Origin: JBCCXL01 sp039191605 | GTDB taxonomy: Bacteria; Acidobacteriota; Thermoanaerobaculia; Multivoradales; JAHZIX01 | Length of the DNA: 64,000 nt | Direction of reading: 5' to 3' | Assembly: GCA_039191605.1 (NCBI GenBank) | Contig: JBCCXL010000004.1 | Span: 248,001 to 312,000 of the forward strand | Shown here: positions 45,290 through 54,790 of the stretch, one piece after another | Numbering within the stretch: the stretch's first letter is position 1 | Layout: each line of letters starts with the position of its first letter | Program-made: the position numbers and the translations under genes | Notes under the pieces: generated by a model | Told to the model about the DNA's origin: nothing | The model's input: the letters and a program-made list of their open reading frames with translations, nothing else | Database searches by the model: none

Positions 45290-46615
45290 ATGGGCCTATT
45301 CGATCTGTTTCGCCGTAATCCCGACGACGCCCTTCGCAAGGGGGAAGAGCTGCTCGCCAAAGACCTGCGGGTAGAGGCCCTGAACGCCGCCCGGGGAGTG
45401 CTGAAGCGCCACCCCTCCCACGCCGAGGCCGCCCGTGACCTCGAGCACCGGGCGCAGGAGGCTATCGCCCACAACGCCCTGAAGGAAGCGCTCACCTGCC
45501 AGCAGGCGGAGATGCACGAAGAAGCGGTGCAGTGGCTGGAGACGGCGCTGCTCCACCTACCGCCGGGGGAGGATCGAGATCGAGCCCAGAGCAGCCTCCA
45601 TCAGCTGCAGCAGCGATTGGAGGAAGGCGAGCCGGAGGAGGTCGTCGAAGAGCCGGAAAAAGACGACGACGACGCCTTCGAATGGGATTTGGATACCCAT
45701 TTCGAAACCCTGGTGGACATGCTGCGCCCCCCCGTCGCCAGCCTCTATCGAGAGCTGCCCCTCACCTTCCGCCAGGCCCTGGTGGACCTCAACGAGGGTC
45801 AGCTGGCCGCCGCGACGGAGAGCTTCGACCAGCTGGTGGAGGAGCACCCTGACGATCCGGTGCTGCGCTTCGAGCGCGGTCGCTGCCGCCTCTTGGCCGG
45901 TGATATCGCCGAGGCCGCCGAGGATCTCGAGATCGCCTGGGAGGCCTTCGGAGATGAGTCCCTGGATCTGGTCGGCACCATCTCCGTGCCGGCGCTGTGG
46001 GCCGAAGCCACCACCGCAGCGGGCCGCCCGGGGGAGGTCATCGAGCGACTGCGGGAAGCCGCCGACCCGGCGCACCAAAACCCCGAGCTGAGCTACCGCT
46101 ACGGCCTTGCCCTCGCCGCCAGCGAACGCTGGGACGAAACCCGGCAGTTCTTCGCCGCCGCCCTCGAGGTCTTCCCGAGTCAGGCCCCCTTCATCTTCGA
46201 GCTCGCCCAGGCCCTCGTGCACCTGGATAAGAAGCCGCAGGCGGTGGACTGCCTGGAGACCGGAATCGCCCCCAGCTGCGTCGGCGGCAGCTGCTCCAAG
46301 CTTCCCAAGCACATTCCTTCCTTCCGCCTGCTCACCGACCTCTATCTCTCAGACCAGGAGGGAGTGCGAGACCTCCAGCGCGCCGGCGAGCTGCTGGCGA
46401 TGGTGGAGGACGCCCTCGGTCGACGCATGTCGGCCAACGACTTCGACCGCGCCATCCGCTTCTACGAAGCGATCGGCGACGAGGAGACCGCCGCCGCCGC
46501 GAGACAGCGGCGAGAGGTGCTGGGGGCTGCCGAGGCCGCCGGAGAGAAGGTCCCGGAACTGCTCTCGGAGCCCATCATGCGTCCCGGAGCCGGCATGCAG
46601 AAGCGCGCCCTCTGA
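45290..46615 (+). CDS. tetratricopeptide-repeat protein
   Basis: A 441-residue cytosolic helical-repeat protein. TPR-like units are visible near the N-terminus (ALRKGEELLAKDLRVEALNA; AEMHEEAVQWLETALLHLP), around 165-200 (LNEGQLAAATESFDQLVEEH), and around 270-315. An acidic linker (EEPEKDDDDAFEW) separates the first and second blocks. A small Cys-containing patch CVGGSC is near 336. No catalytic motif. The stop lies in a 14-bp tandem duplication (46607-46634). Confidence 0.8.
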   Translation: MGLFDLFRRNPDDALRKGEELLAKDLRVEALNAARGVLKRHPSHAEAARDLEHRAQEAIAHNALKEALTCQQAEMHEEAVQWLETALLHLPPGEDRDRAQSSLHQLQQRLEEGEPEEVVEEPEKDDDDAFEWDLDTHFETLVDMLRPPVASLYRELPLTFRQALVDLNEGQLAAATESFDQLVEEHPDDPVLRFERGRCRLLAGDIAEAAEDLEIAWEAFGDESLDLVGTISVPALWAEATTAAGRPGEVIERLREAADPAHQNPELSYRYGLALAASERWDETRQFFAAALEVFPSQAPFIFELAQALVHLDKKPQAVDCLETGIAPSCVGGSCSKLPKHIPSFRLLTDLYLSDQEGVRDLQRAGELLAMVEDALGRRMSANDFDRAIRFYEAIGDEETAAAARQRREVLGAAEAAGEKVPELLSEPIMRPGAGMQKRAL

Positions 46616-46634
46616 GCCCAGCCCTCTGAGCCCA
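46607..46634 (+). repeat. 14-bp tandem duplication spanning a stop codon
   Basis: gccctctgagccca occurs at 46607-46620 and again at 46621-46634; the TGA of the TPR gene (46613-46615) is inside the first copy. Confidence 0.95.
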
Positions 46635-46967
46635 ATACACCGTCGCCCCTCGCCGTCCCTCAGCTCTACCGTCACCTCAGCTTCACCAGCTTGGGCACAG
46701 ATTGCAGCAGCCCGCGGGCCCTACCCCGGCTAGGATTTACCCCATCGGGTAGCTCTAGCTTGAAGTAGGCTAGGTGAATCCCAGAGGAATTGAGGCGCTG
46801 GATCTTTCGGCCGCTGTTCTTTCCTCGCCCTACCTGCCTTCGCCTGTCTCGGCCCCACGCGTCTGGGCTGAGAGGGTGACGGCGAGCCTTTTGGCTGAAG
46901 CAGCCTCCTCATTCCCGATCGATCCCGCCAGCATCGTTTGGCCACGCTCACCTCCTAGGGGTCCCTT
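46616..46967. other. 352-bp gap without a gene
   Basis: Apart from the short duplication at its start I see no gene or clear signal; AGGGG near 46956 may serve the next gene. Confidence 0.5.
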
Positions 46968-48719
46968 ATGCTCTCTCGGATTCTCTCAGCACCCTATTGG
47001 ACCGCGATGGGCTCACTCCTTCTCGGTCTCCTCCTCGTCCTGTCCTCCGCTTGCGGCGATCGGGGCCCCTCTGGGGACAGCACGGCTACCAACACCTCGT
47101 CGAGAATCGCATCTCCCGCGGCTTCCGAGCCACCGCCGGAGGGAGCTCCAAAACTCGTACTCCTGCTGATTCTCGACCAATGCCGCGGAGATCTGCTGCC
47201 GCGATACCAGGAATACCTGGTCAGCGGCCTCGGTCGACTACTCAACGAGAGCGTGTCCTTCACCGAGGCGCACCACGATCACGCCATCACCTCAACCGCA
47301 CCGGGACACGCTACGCTGACCAGCGGCACTCATCCCCGCCGCCACGGCATCGTCGGCAATTGGTGGGTCGATCGAGAAACCGGAGAATCCAGCGCCGCGG
47401 TGAGGGATCAAGGGGAGATCGATGGCTTTACCTTCACCAGGTCGCCCCGCCGGCTGCGAGTTCCGACCCTCGGCACCTGGCTCAAGACCCGCTGGCCGGA
47501 GAGCCGGGTGTGGACCGTCAGCTCGAAGGATCGGGGCGCGATCTTCAGTGCCGGTCTCGATGCCGATGGGGCCCTCTGGTACGACGACGGCTCAGGGCAG
47601 TTCGTCGGCACCCCCTACTACCCCGCCTTCCGGGGAACCGAGCCGGATTGGCTGGAGGACGCCAATCGAGCTTCTATCGTCCACAAGATGTTCGGAGAAC
47701 CCTGGAACCTCAGCGAGGTGCTCCAGGATCCAGAAACCCAGCGCCGCTTGGGATTGGTGAACAGTTCCCGCTATGTCTTTGTCGATGACTTTCCCCACCC
47801 TTTGGGGGGGGCATCCCTCTCCGCCGGCGGCAGCTTCTACGAAGCGATCTATGTCTCACCCTTTGCCGATCAGGCGGTTGGAGAGATCGCCCAGCAGATC
47901 GTGGTCCAGGAAGAGCTCGGGCAGGACGCCTGGCCGGACCTCCTGGTGGTCTCCTTCTCCTCCATCGACACCGTCGGCCACACCTGGGGGCCGGACAGCC
48001 TGGAGAGCGCCGACACGGTGCTGCGCCTCGACCAAACCGTCGGTGATCTGCTCAACGTCATCGACGAGAAGGTCGGGCTAGAAAACGTCTTGATCTCCCT
48101 CTCCGCAGATCACGGCGTCCTCGACCTGCCGGAGCTATTGACGGAGGAGAGCCCTCCAGGCCTGCGCTTCGATGCCGAGGAGATCGGCTGCTTCCAGCGC
48201 GCCCAGCAGGAGCTCGAGGCGCGCTTCCCCGGCGGCCCCTGGACTCTGGGCGGCCAGACCTACCTCGACCGCGAGGGGATCGAGGCCGCCGGCTACGATC
48301 TCTCTTCGGTCACGGAGCTGCTGCGCCAGCATCTAGAGACCTGCCCCGGGGTGGAGCGTATCTGGCATCGCGACGAGCTGCTCGACGAGCCGCCCCCGGG
48401 GGTCCCCGGTGACGAAGAGCCAAATCGTCTCTACGCCCACAGCTTCGACCCCCAGCGCTCTCCAGACCTGCTGGTCCAGATCCAGCGCAACGCCCTGAGT
48501 CTGCGCAGCATCGGCACCAATCACGGCACGCCCTATCGCTACGACACCCATGTCCCGTGGCTGATTCGTCTTCACGGCAAGGGCCCCCAAGGGAAGATCG
48601 TCGATGTCCCGGTGGCTACGGTGGATGTCGCCCCGACCCTCGCTGACCTGCTGGGGATCGAGCCCACCGGGGAGATCGACGGGGTGTCGAGAAGAAACCT
48701 GGCGGGCATCGGCTACTGA
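46968..48719 (+). CDS. PafA-like alkaline phosphatase-superfamily lipoprotein
   Basis: A 583-residue phosphatase of the nucleotide pyrophosphatase/PafA group. Lipoprotein signal peptide with lipobox LSSAC (Cys25), so it should be anchored in the envelope. Metal and catalytic motifs in order: LLILDQCRGD, nucleophile Thr in ITSTAPGHATLTSGT, SIDTVGHTWGP, SADHGV and GTNHGTPY. GNWW after the nucleophile fits PafA. Expected to hydrolyse phosphate monoesters in the periplasm; a diesterase role cannot be excluded. Confidence 0.9.
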   Translation: MLSRILSAPYWTAMGSLLLGLLLVLSSACGDRGPSGDSTATNTSSRIASPAASEPPPEGAPKLVLLLILDQCRGDLLPRYQEYLVSGLGRLLNESVSFTEAHHDHAITSTAPGHATLTSGTHPRRHGIVGNWWVDRETGESSAAVRDQGEIDGFTFTRSPRRLRVPTLGTWLKTRWPESRVWTVSSKDRGAIFSAGLDADGALWYDDGSGQFVGTPYYPAFRGTEPDWLEDANRASIVHKMFGEPWNLSEVLQDPETQRRLGLVNSSRYVFVDDFPHPLGGASLSAGGSFYEAIYVSPFADQAVGEIAQQIVVQEELGQDAWPDLLVVSFSSIDTVGHTWGPDSLESADTVLRLDQTVGDLLNVIDEKVGLENVLISLSADHGVLDLPELLTEESPPGLRFDAEEIGCFQRAQQELEARFPGGPWTLGGQTYLDREGIEAAGYDLSSVTELLRQHLETCPGVERIWHRDELLDEPPPGVPGDEEPNRLYAHSFDPQRSPDLLVQIQRNALSLRSIGTNHGTPYRYDTHVPWLIRLHGKGPQGKIVDVPVATVDVAPTLADLLGIEPTGEIDGVSRRNLAGIGY

Positions 48720-48926
48720 TTTCGGAAGGCTTCCCCTCACCCTAGGCCCCTCCGCCTCTTGCCGAAACCCGGGTCTGCGAAGGGCAGGACTCATGCCCAA
48801 GACTTCCAGCGCTCCCGCCTGGGCGTTTCGAGCCCCTTGGACAGGGCATTTTGGGGAAATGCTGAATTTTGCGAGCAATCCCATGGTCACGAAACCTAAA
48901 AGGTATACTCCATCGGCTTACTCCCT

Positions 48927-51089
48927 TTGCCTATTCCTTCTAGCCACGCCAGCCGATGGCCTGGAGCTCCGTCCTTGCCTACCCCTCAGCCTCCCCTCGG
49001 CCCCGCCGAGCCTGCGGATAGCGTTCACCGGGATGCCCGCAACCTGGGCGACCTGATCCGATTACGCTCCGAGGCCACGCCCGAGCAACCCTTCGCTTTC
49101 GTCCGCGGCTCGACCCGCCGCGACGGGCAGAGCCGCTGGCGCCCACGGTCCTGGCAGCGACTCTACGACGAAGCGCGACAGGTAACCCAAGGCCTGGTGG
49201 AGCTCGGGCTCCGCAAGGGCGATTCCATCGCCGTCCTCGGCACCACCGGCTATCGCTGGGCGGTTTACGAGCTCGGAATTCAGATCCTGGGGGGCATCTC
49301 GGTGGGGGTCTATCCCCACCAAAGCGCGGAACAGCTGCGCTATCTGCTGGACCACAGCGAATCCCGGCTGATCTTCGTCGAGGGAGAAGATGAGCTGGCG
49401 ACGGTGCTCCAGGCGCTGCGACCCGCACCCCAAGCAGTGGAGGAGCAGCAGGAAGAAGGGGACCAGGACATCCAGGCAGCCTCGACGACCCGGAATGACA
49501 GCTCGAGTAGCGAAGTAAGGGGTGGTGAATCGGGTGATGAAACAGGTGACGGAGGGGCGGATCTAGAGACCCTCGCCTACGTCGTCCCCTGGAGCGAGGA
49601 GCTCGCCGCGCGGCATTCCGACAGCGAGTCGCGCATCCGATCCCCCCGTCGCTTCCGCGAGCGAGCCCTGCCTCCAGAGCAGATCGAGGAGCTCCTCGCC
49701 GCGGTGCGCGGCGAGGACATCGCGATGCTCATCTACACCTCGGGAACCACCGGGCGGCCGAAGGGTGCGCAGATCAGCCACGGCAACGTGCTCCACCTCT
49801 GCGGAAGCCTCACCCAGGCCTTTCCCTACTTGAAGAGCGACTGCTACTTCTCCTTCCTGCCGATGGCCCACGCCACCGAGCGTAATCTCTCCTTTTATGG
49901 CCGCATTGCCACCGGCATCCCCACCGGCCATGCCACCCACCTCTCCAACCTCCTCGCCGAGCTGCCGGAGGTTGGCCCCACTATCTTCGGCTCCGTACCG
50001 CGGGGCTTCGAGAAGATCTACGCTCGCCTTCAGGCCCGGCGGGAGCGCAGCGGCTGGCTGCAGCGATCCCTCTTCGATCTCGCCCTCGCCGTCGGCTGGC
50101 GCCGCGCCGAGTACCGCATCGCCGGAGAGCCAGTGCCGTGGCGCTGGCGCTTCGCTTACTACTTCGCTTACCGCCTGGTGCTGCATCGCATTCACGCCGC
50201 CTTCGGCGGCCGAATTCGAGTGCTGCTGATCGGCGCCGCGCCCACTCCTCTGCCGATCCTGCGCTTCTTCTGGTCCGCCGGCCTCGACATGCTCGAGGCC
50301 TACGGCCTGACGGAAGCCACCGTGCTCAGCCACATCAATTCCCCGCGAGTGCGTCTCGGCACCGTCGGCCTTGCGGCGCCGGACATGGAATGCCGACTGG
50401 CGCAGGACGGAGAGATTCTGCTGCGAGGCCCGGCCATTTTCCAGGGCTACCACCGGGACCCGGAAGCCACCGCGGAGACGATTCGAGACGGCTGGCTGTA
50501 CACCGGCGATATTGGCTCCATCGACGAGGACGGCTTCCTCACCATTACTGACCGCAAGAAACACATCCTGATCACTGCCGGCGGCAAAAACATCGCCCCG
50601 GCGTCGGTCAGCGCTCAGCTGGAGCCAGAGAGCCCCTTGATCAGCCATGTCCACGTCCACGGGGAGGGCCGGCCCTACGTATCGGCGGTGCTGGTACCCA
50701 ATGTTCCCGAGCTTCTCGACTGGGGCATGAGCAGGAATCTCATCCCGGCGACGCAGGCCGAGGCCTGGCTCAGCGCCCTCGGCTCGGACCCGGCACTGCG
50801 GGACCGAGCCCTCGCCGCCGAGATCGACCCCTGGATCGCCAAGCTCAGCGCCGAACCGGCCTGCCGCTACCTTCTGCTGGAGGCGGTGCGACGAGGCAAC
50901 CAGCACCTCGCCCGGGTCGAGCGGGTGCGGCGCTTCACGGTTCTGGGCCGCGGCCTAGACCCTTCCCGAGGCGAGCTCACGGCGACCATGAAGCCGCGCC
51001 GAGCCGTTCTCGAGCGACACTTCGCCCCACTGCTGGACCGGCTCTATGAGGATTCCAGCTTCGGCCTCGAGGCCGAAGCTCCCGGCTGA
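48927..51089 (+). CDS. long-chain fatty acid--CoA ligase (AMP-binding, FadD15 type)
   Basis: A 720-residue acyl-CoA synthetase. AMP-binding motif LIYTSGTTGRPKGAQISHGN, YGLTEAT, DGWLYTGDIGSIDEDGFL, and DRKKHILITAGGKNIAP. The pattern KNIAP and the overall length fit the long-chain FadD15/ACSBG-like group. It differs in an Asp/Ser/Gly-rich insert at about residues 170-210 that lies between conserved blocks. The start is uncertain: TTG 48927 is the first option and there is no good ribosome binding site. It activates fatty acids with ATP and CoA for degradation or lipid synthesis. Confidence 0.9.
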   Translation: MPIPSSHASRWPGAPSLPTPQPPLGPAEPADSVHRDARNLGDLIRLRSEATPEQPFAFVRGSTRRDGQSRWRPRSWQRLYDEARQVTQGLVELGLRKGDSIAVLGTTGYRWAVYELGIQILGGISVGVYPHQSAEQLRYLLDHSESRLIFVEGEDELATVLQALRPAPQAVEEQQEEGDQDIQAASTTRNDSSSSEVRGGESGDETGDGGADLETLAYVVPWSEELAARHSDSESRIRSPRRFRERALPPEQIEELLAAVRGEDIAMLIYTSGTTGRPKGAQISHGNVLHLCGSLTQAFPYLKSDCYFSFLPMAHATERNLSFYGRIATGIPTGHATHLSNLLAELPEVGPTIFGSVPRGFEKIYARLQARRERSGWLQRSLFDLALAVGWRRAEYRIAGEPVPWRWRFAYYFAYRLVLHRIHAAFGGRIRVLLIGAAPTPLPILRFFWSAGLDMLEAYGLTEATVLSHINSPRVRLGTVGLAAPDMECRLAQDGEILLRGPAIFQGYHRDPEATAETIRDGWLYTGDIGSIDEDGFLTITDRKKHILITAGGKNIAPASVSAQLEPESPLISHVHVHGEGRPYVSAVLVPNVPELLDWGMSRNLIPATQAEAWLSALGSDPALRDRALAAEIDPWIAKLSAEPACRYLLLEAVRRGNQHLARVERVRRFTVLGRGLDPSRGELTATMKPRRAVLERHFAPLLDRLYEDSSFGLEAEAPG

Positions 51090-51698
51090 GCCGCTGCACA
51101 GCTCCCGGCGGAGCCACCGGGCAGGAAGAGGGGCCTCAACCGCCAACCAGGCCGGCCCCCCGGCGGGGGGGGCACGCAGGGGGACCGACCTTGGCGCCTC
51201 AACCGCGGGGGGACGGTCGAGGGGATTGCCGAGGAAAGGCTGAGAGACGAGAAAGAAAAAGAGCGTAGCTGAGCTCAGCACAACGCAACGGCATTCCTTC
51301 CGGCATTCCTCGCAGGCGGCGCGTAAACCACCCACCGAGGGTGCGACGAAAGTTCTTGGAATCGCTTTCCATGATCACCTCGCGGGCTTCCCGTCGCCCG
51401 CTTGGCGGGTGTCGTCGATGGGAAATCTAAATTCCTCGGATCTCGATAGCAGCATCGCAACAATCGATATAGCAAGGCGTGTGCCAAGGGGCCTTGCCGA
51501 TGGAAAACCCTAGGCTTTCGCCCGGATCACAGGCTTGTTCGCAGGACAGGCGGCGCTGCGGAAACGACGGCGACAGGGAAAGTTTCCCTGATTCCCTTCA
51601 TTCATCGTGAGACGACAAAACGATAGAAATGCAAAAATCGAAATCTTTTTATAGACTGCCAATGGAGACCTTCCTCTACCTACCCCCGACGAGGCCCC
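51090..51698. other. 609-bp gap before the two-component genes
   Basis: No supported gene. There is a GC-only hairpin around 51154-51173 without a T-tract. The last 100 bases turn AT-rich (around 51610-51655, with a TATAGA), where the promoter of the response-regulator operon probably lies. I see no clear sigma-54 site. Confidence 0.5.
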
Positions 51699-53144
51699 AT
51701 GTCCCACCGCACCACCCCCCGTAGCGCCGAAGCCCCCAATAACGGGAGCCAAAGGAACAAAGCCCAGCCCTTTTCCCCTCTCACGATTCTCGTGGCGGAC
51801 GACGAAGCGGCGCTGCGCGAGGTGCTGGACATTCGCCTGCGTAAATGGGGCTACCGGGTGCTGCTGGCCTCGGATGGAGAAGAGGCCCGGGAGCTCTGCG
51901 GCGAGCAGGATCCCGACCTCGTGCTCTCGGACGTCGTAATGCCCAAGCTCTCGGGCATCGAGCTGCTCTCGGCGCTGCAGCAGGGCGATCCCGGTCGCCC
52001 GGTGCTGCTGATGACCGCCTACGGCTCCATCGACGTCGCCGTCGAGGCGATGAAGGAAGGTGCCAGGGACTTTCTCACCAAGCCGCTGGACTACGAGCGC
52101 CTGCGATCCCTGCTGCAGGATCTGGAAGGCGAAGCCCAAGAGCGCCGCCGCGCCCATCGCCTCACCGGCCTGAGCGCCGCCCCTCCGTCCCATGAGAGCA
52201 GCGATCCCGGGCCTTTGCTCATCGGCCGCAGCCCGACGATGGGCAATGTGCGGCGTCTCCTCCATACCCTCGCCTCGGGAGACGCGCCGGCGATCCTCAC
52301 CGGCGAGAGCGGCACCGGAAAGGAAGTCGCCGCGCGGGTCCTCCATCAGCTCAGCTCCCGCCGCCGTGGGCCCTTCATTGCCGTCAACGCGGCGGCGATC
52401 CCCGAAGGACTAGTGGAGAGCGAGGTCTTCGGCCACGAGAAGGGAGCCTTCTCCGGCGCGACCTCCAGCCGCCCTGGCTGCTTCGAGCTCGCCCAGGGCG
52501 GCACGCTGCTGCTGGACGAGATCGGCGAGATGCCCATCGCCCTCCAGCCCAAGCTGCTGCGGGTGCTGGAGGACCGCCGAGTGCGGCGCCTCGGCGGGCG
52601 CCGGGAAATGGAGATCGACGTTCGGGTGGTGGCCGCCACCAACCGCGACCCCCTGCGGGCTCTGCGGGAAGGCACTCTGCGCCAAGACCTTTATTACCGG
52701 CTCAACGTCTTCACCCTCTCCCTGCCGCCGCTGCGGGAGCGGGGCGAAGATGTGCTGCTGCTGGCGGACTACTTCATTCGCCGCTTCAACCGCCGCCACG
52801 GCACTTCTGTGGAGGGCTTGAGGCATCGCGCCCGGCAGCGGCTGCTGGAGCATTCCTGGCCGGGCAACGTGCGGGAGCTGCGCAACGCCATCGAGCGGGC
52901 GATCCTGGTAGCTCAGCAGGGGCTTCTAGACCTTCCCCACCTGCCGCCGACGGTCCAGCGCCCCACCGGCGCTAGCCGGGTCGACATCGTGCTGCCGGCG
53001 GGGGTCGATGCCGCCGCCGCGGAGCGCATTCTGATTCTAGAGACCCTCCAGCAGGTGGGAGAGAACAAGGCGGAAGCGGCTCGTCAGCTGGGCCTCGACG
53101 TCAAGACCATCCGCAACAAATTGCGCGCCTGGGGGCGGGCCTAA
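51699..53144 (+). CDS. sigma-54-dependent response regulator (NtrC/GlrR type)
   Basis: A 481-residue transcription activator. Receiver domain with Asp34-Asp35, phospho-acceptor Asp78 and Lys128. AAA+ domain with Walker A GESGTGKE (202-209), loop GAFSGA (249-254; the usual form is GAFTGA) and Walker B LLDEIGE (271-277). Fis-type helix-turn-helix at the end (ENKAEAARQLGLDVKTIRNK). It would open sigma-54 promoters when phosphorylated by the kinase encoded 20 bp downstream. Target genes are not known. Confidence 0.93.
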   Translation: MSHRTTPRSAEAPNNGSQRNKAQPFSPLTILVADDEAALREVLDIRLRKWGYRVLLASDGEEARELCGEQDPDLVLSDVVMPKLSGIELLSALQQGDPGRPVLLMTAYGSIDVAVEAMKEGARDFLTKPLDYERLRSLLQDLEGEAQERRRAHRLTGLSAAPPSHESSDPGPLLIGRSPTMGNVRRLLHTLASGDAPAILTGESGTGKEVAARVLHQLSSRRRGPFIAVNAAAIPEGLVESEVFGHEKGAFSGATSSRPGCFELAQGGTLLLDEIGEMPIALQPKLLRVLEDRRVRRLGGRREMEIDVRVVAATNRDPLRALREGTLRQDLYYRLNVFTLSLPPLRERGEDVLLLADYFIRRFNRRHGTSVEGLRHRARQRLLEHSWPGNVRELRNAIERAILVAQQGLLDLPHLPPTVQRPTGASRVDIVLPAGVDAAAAERILILETLQQVGENKAEAARQLGLDVKTIRNKLRAWGRA

Positions 53145-53164
53145 GAGTTTTTGGCGGCCGCCCC

Positions 53165-54790
53165 GTGCGTATCACCACTCAAGTCGCGTTGGGCACCGGC
53201 TCCCTGGTGCTGCTCACCGCCATCTCGTTGATCCATACCGTCGGCCTGCTGCATCACACCGCTGCCGGGGCCCGCAGCCTGGCGACGGAGCAGCTCAACG
53301 TCTCCAAGCAGCTGGTTCAGCAGATTGCCACGCTGGAAGAGCTGCGCGAAGTCACCCTCAAGGAAGTCGCCTCCACCGGCAGCCTCAGCGCCGGCTACGG
53401 AGAGCGGCGACGAGAGCTGGCGACGCGCTTCGGCGCCGATCTCCGCCAGCTGCGATCGGCCCCGATGGCGGCAGCGGAGAGCGCCGCTCTGGACGAGCTG
53501 GAGCTTCGCTGGGGAGGCTGGGCCAACGCCAGCGCCGCGATCCCCAGCCCAGCGCCGGAAAACGCGGGCGACTACGCCGTCGCCGCGGCGGATCTAGACG
53601 ACGTGCTCCGGCAGTGGAACCGCCGCTTCGATGCGCTGCGCCCGCCGCTGGACGATGCCCTGGAAGCTCACCGCCAAAGCCTCGATCAGCGCAGCGTGGA
53701 TGCGCTCGCCACGGTGCAGCGAGCCCAGCGCTCCAGCTGGATCACGGGCCTGCTGGCCCTGGGCTTCGGAGCCCTCACCGTCGGCTTGACGGTACGCTCC
53801 ATCCAGCGACCGCTGACCGAGCTTGCCGCCGGAACCCGGGCGGTGGCGGAGGGTCGCTTCGACATTCACTTCCCGGACCACCGCAAAGACGAGCTCGCCG
53901 GCCTGGCCGTCAGCTTCAACGAGATGGTTGAACAACTGCGCCACCTGGAGGATATGAAGAAGGACTTCGTCGCCCGCGTCTCTCACGAGCTGCGCAACCC
54001 CCTGGTCTCCATGCAGGAGACCAACCAGCTGTTGATGGAAGGCATCCCCGGCCCCCTCAACGGGCAGCAGCAGCGGCTCCTGCAGCTCAATATCGATAGC
54101 GGCCGCCGGCTCTCCGCCCTGCTCACTAGCCTGCTGGACCTCTCCCGACTGGAAGCCGGCGCCATGACCTATGACCTGCGCCGCCAGGATCTCGCTAGCC
54201 TCGCCGCCGCAGCCCTCTCGGAGGTCGAGCCCCGGGCGCAGGAACGGCGGCTGAGGCTCCGGCTGGAGCTCGAGGGCCACGATGAAAAGATTTACGCCCT
54301 CTGCGATCGAGATCGTATGGTGCAGGTCTTCATCAACCTCCTCGACAACGCGGTGCGCCACTCCCCCACCGGCGGCGTGGTGGAGCTGAGGGTCGGCGAA
54401 GGACCTCGATTCCAGCGCGGAGACGAGGGGTCCTTGAGAAGACGAATTCGCCCCCGGAGCGAAGCGCAGCGCTGGGTGGGGTTCACCGTCAGCGACGCCG
54501 GCCCCGGCATTCCCACCGCTCAGCGGCGGGCGATCTTTCGCAAATTCCACCGCGGCCACCGTCCCGGCGCCCGCGCCGGGGGGCGCCGGGCCGACGGCGG
54601 CGTCGGCCTCGGATTGGCGATTTGCCGCGAGATCATCGAGGCCCACCACGGGCGCCTATGGGTCGACGATTCCGCCTACGGCGGTGCCCGATTCTGGGTC
54701 TTGGTTCCAGCTCCCCCCGCCGGCCGTGCCGTCGCCAAGGCAAGTCTTGGAGCAGAGCAAATCCTGGAGAAGGGTGAGAGATCATCATGA
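53165..54790 (+). CDS. membrane sensor histidine kinase (GlrK/QseE-like)
   Basis: A 541-residue kinase. Two membrane helices (about 7-27 and 192-211) enclose a helical periplasmic sensor domain of about 165 residues. Then HAMP (RPLTELAAGTRAVAEGRFDI), a HisKA domain with FVARVSHELRNPL (His274), N-box NLLDNAVRHSP, G1 DAGPGIP and G2 GVGLGLAI. The ATPase domain has an Arg-rich insert (HRGHRPGARAGGRR) near the F-box. The HAMP-HisKA pattern, with LEDMKKDFVARVSHELRNPL, is close to GlrK/QseE. Start is GTG. It overlaps the lipoprotein gene. Confidence 0.92.
   Translation: MRITTQVALGTGSLVLLTAISLIHTVGLLHHTAAGARSLATEQLNVSKQLVQQIATLEELREVTLKEVASTGSLSAGYGERRRELATRFGADLRQLRSAPMAAAESAALDELELRWGGWANASAAIPSPAPENAGDYAVAAADLDDVLRQWNRRFDALRPPLDDALEAHRQSLDQRSVDALATVQRAQRSSWITGLLALGFGALTVGLTVRSIQRPLTELAAGTRAVAEGRFDIHFPDHRKDELAGLAVSFNEMVEQLRHLEDMKKDFVARVSHELRNPLVSMQETNQLLMEGIPGPLNGQQQRLLQLNIDSGRRLSALLTSLLDLSRLEAGAMTYDLRRQDLASLAAAALSEVEPRAQERRLRLRLELEGHDEKIYALCDRDRMVQVFINLLDNAVRHSPTGGVVELRVGEGPRFQRGDEGSLRRRIRPRSEAQRWVGFTVSDAGPGIPTAQRRAIFRKFHRGHRPGARAGGRRADGGVGLGLAICREIIEAHHGRLWVDDSAYGGARFWVLVPAPPAGRAVAKASLGAEQILEKGERSS

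Noticed and set aside
49563..50906. Minus-strand open frame of 447 codons opposite the acyl-CoA synthetase
   Set aside because: Shadow of a well-conserved AMP-binding gene.
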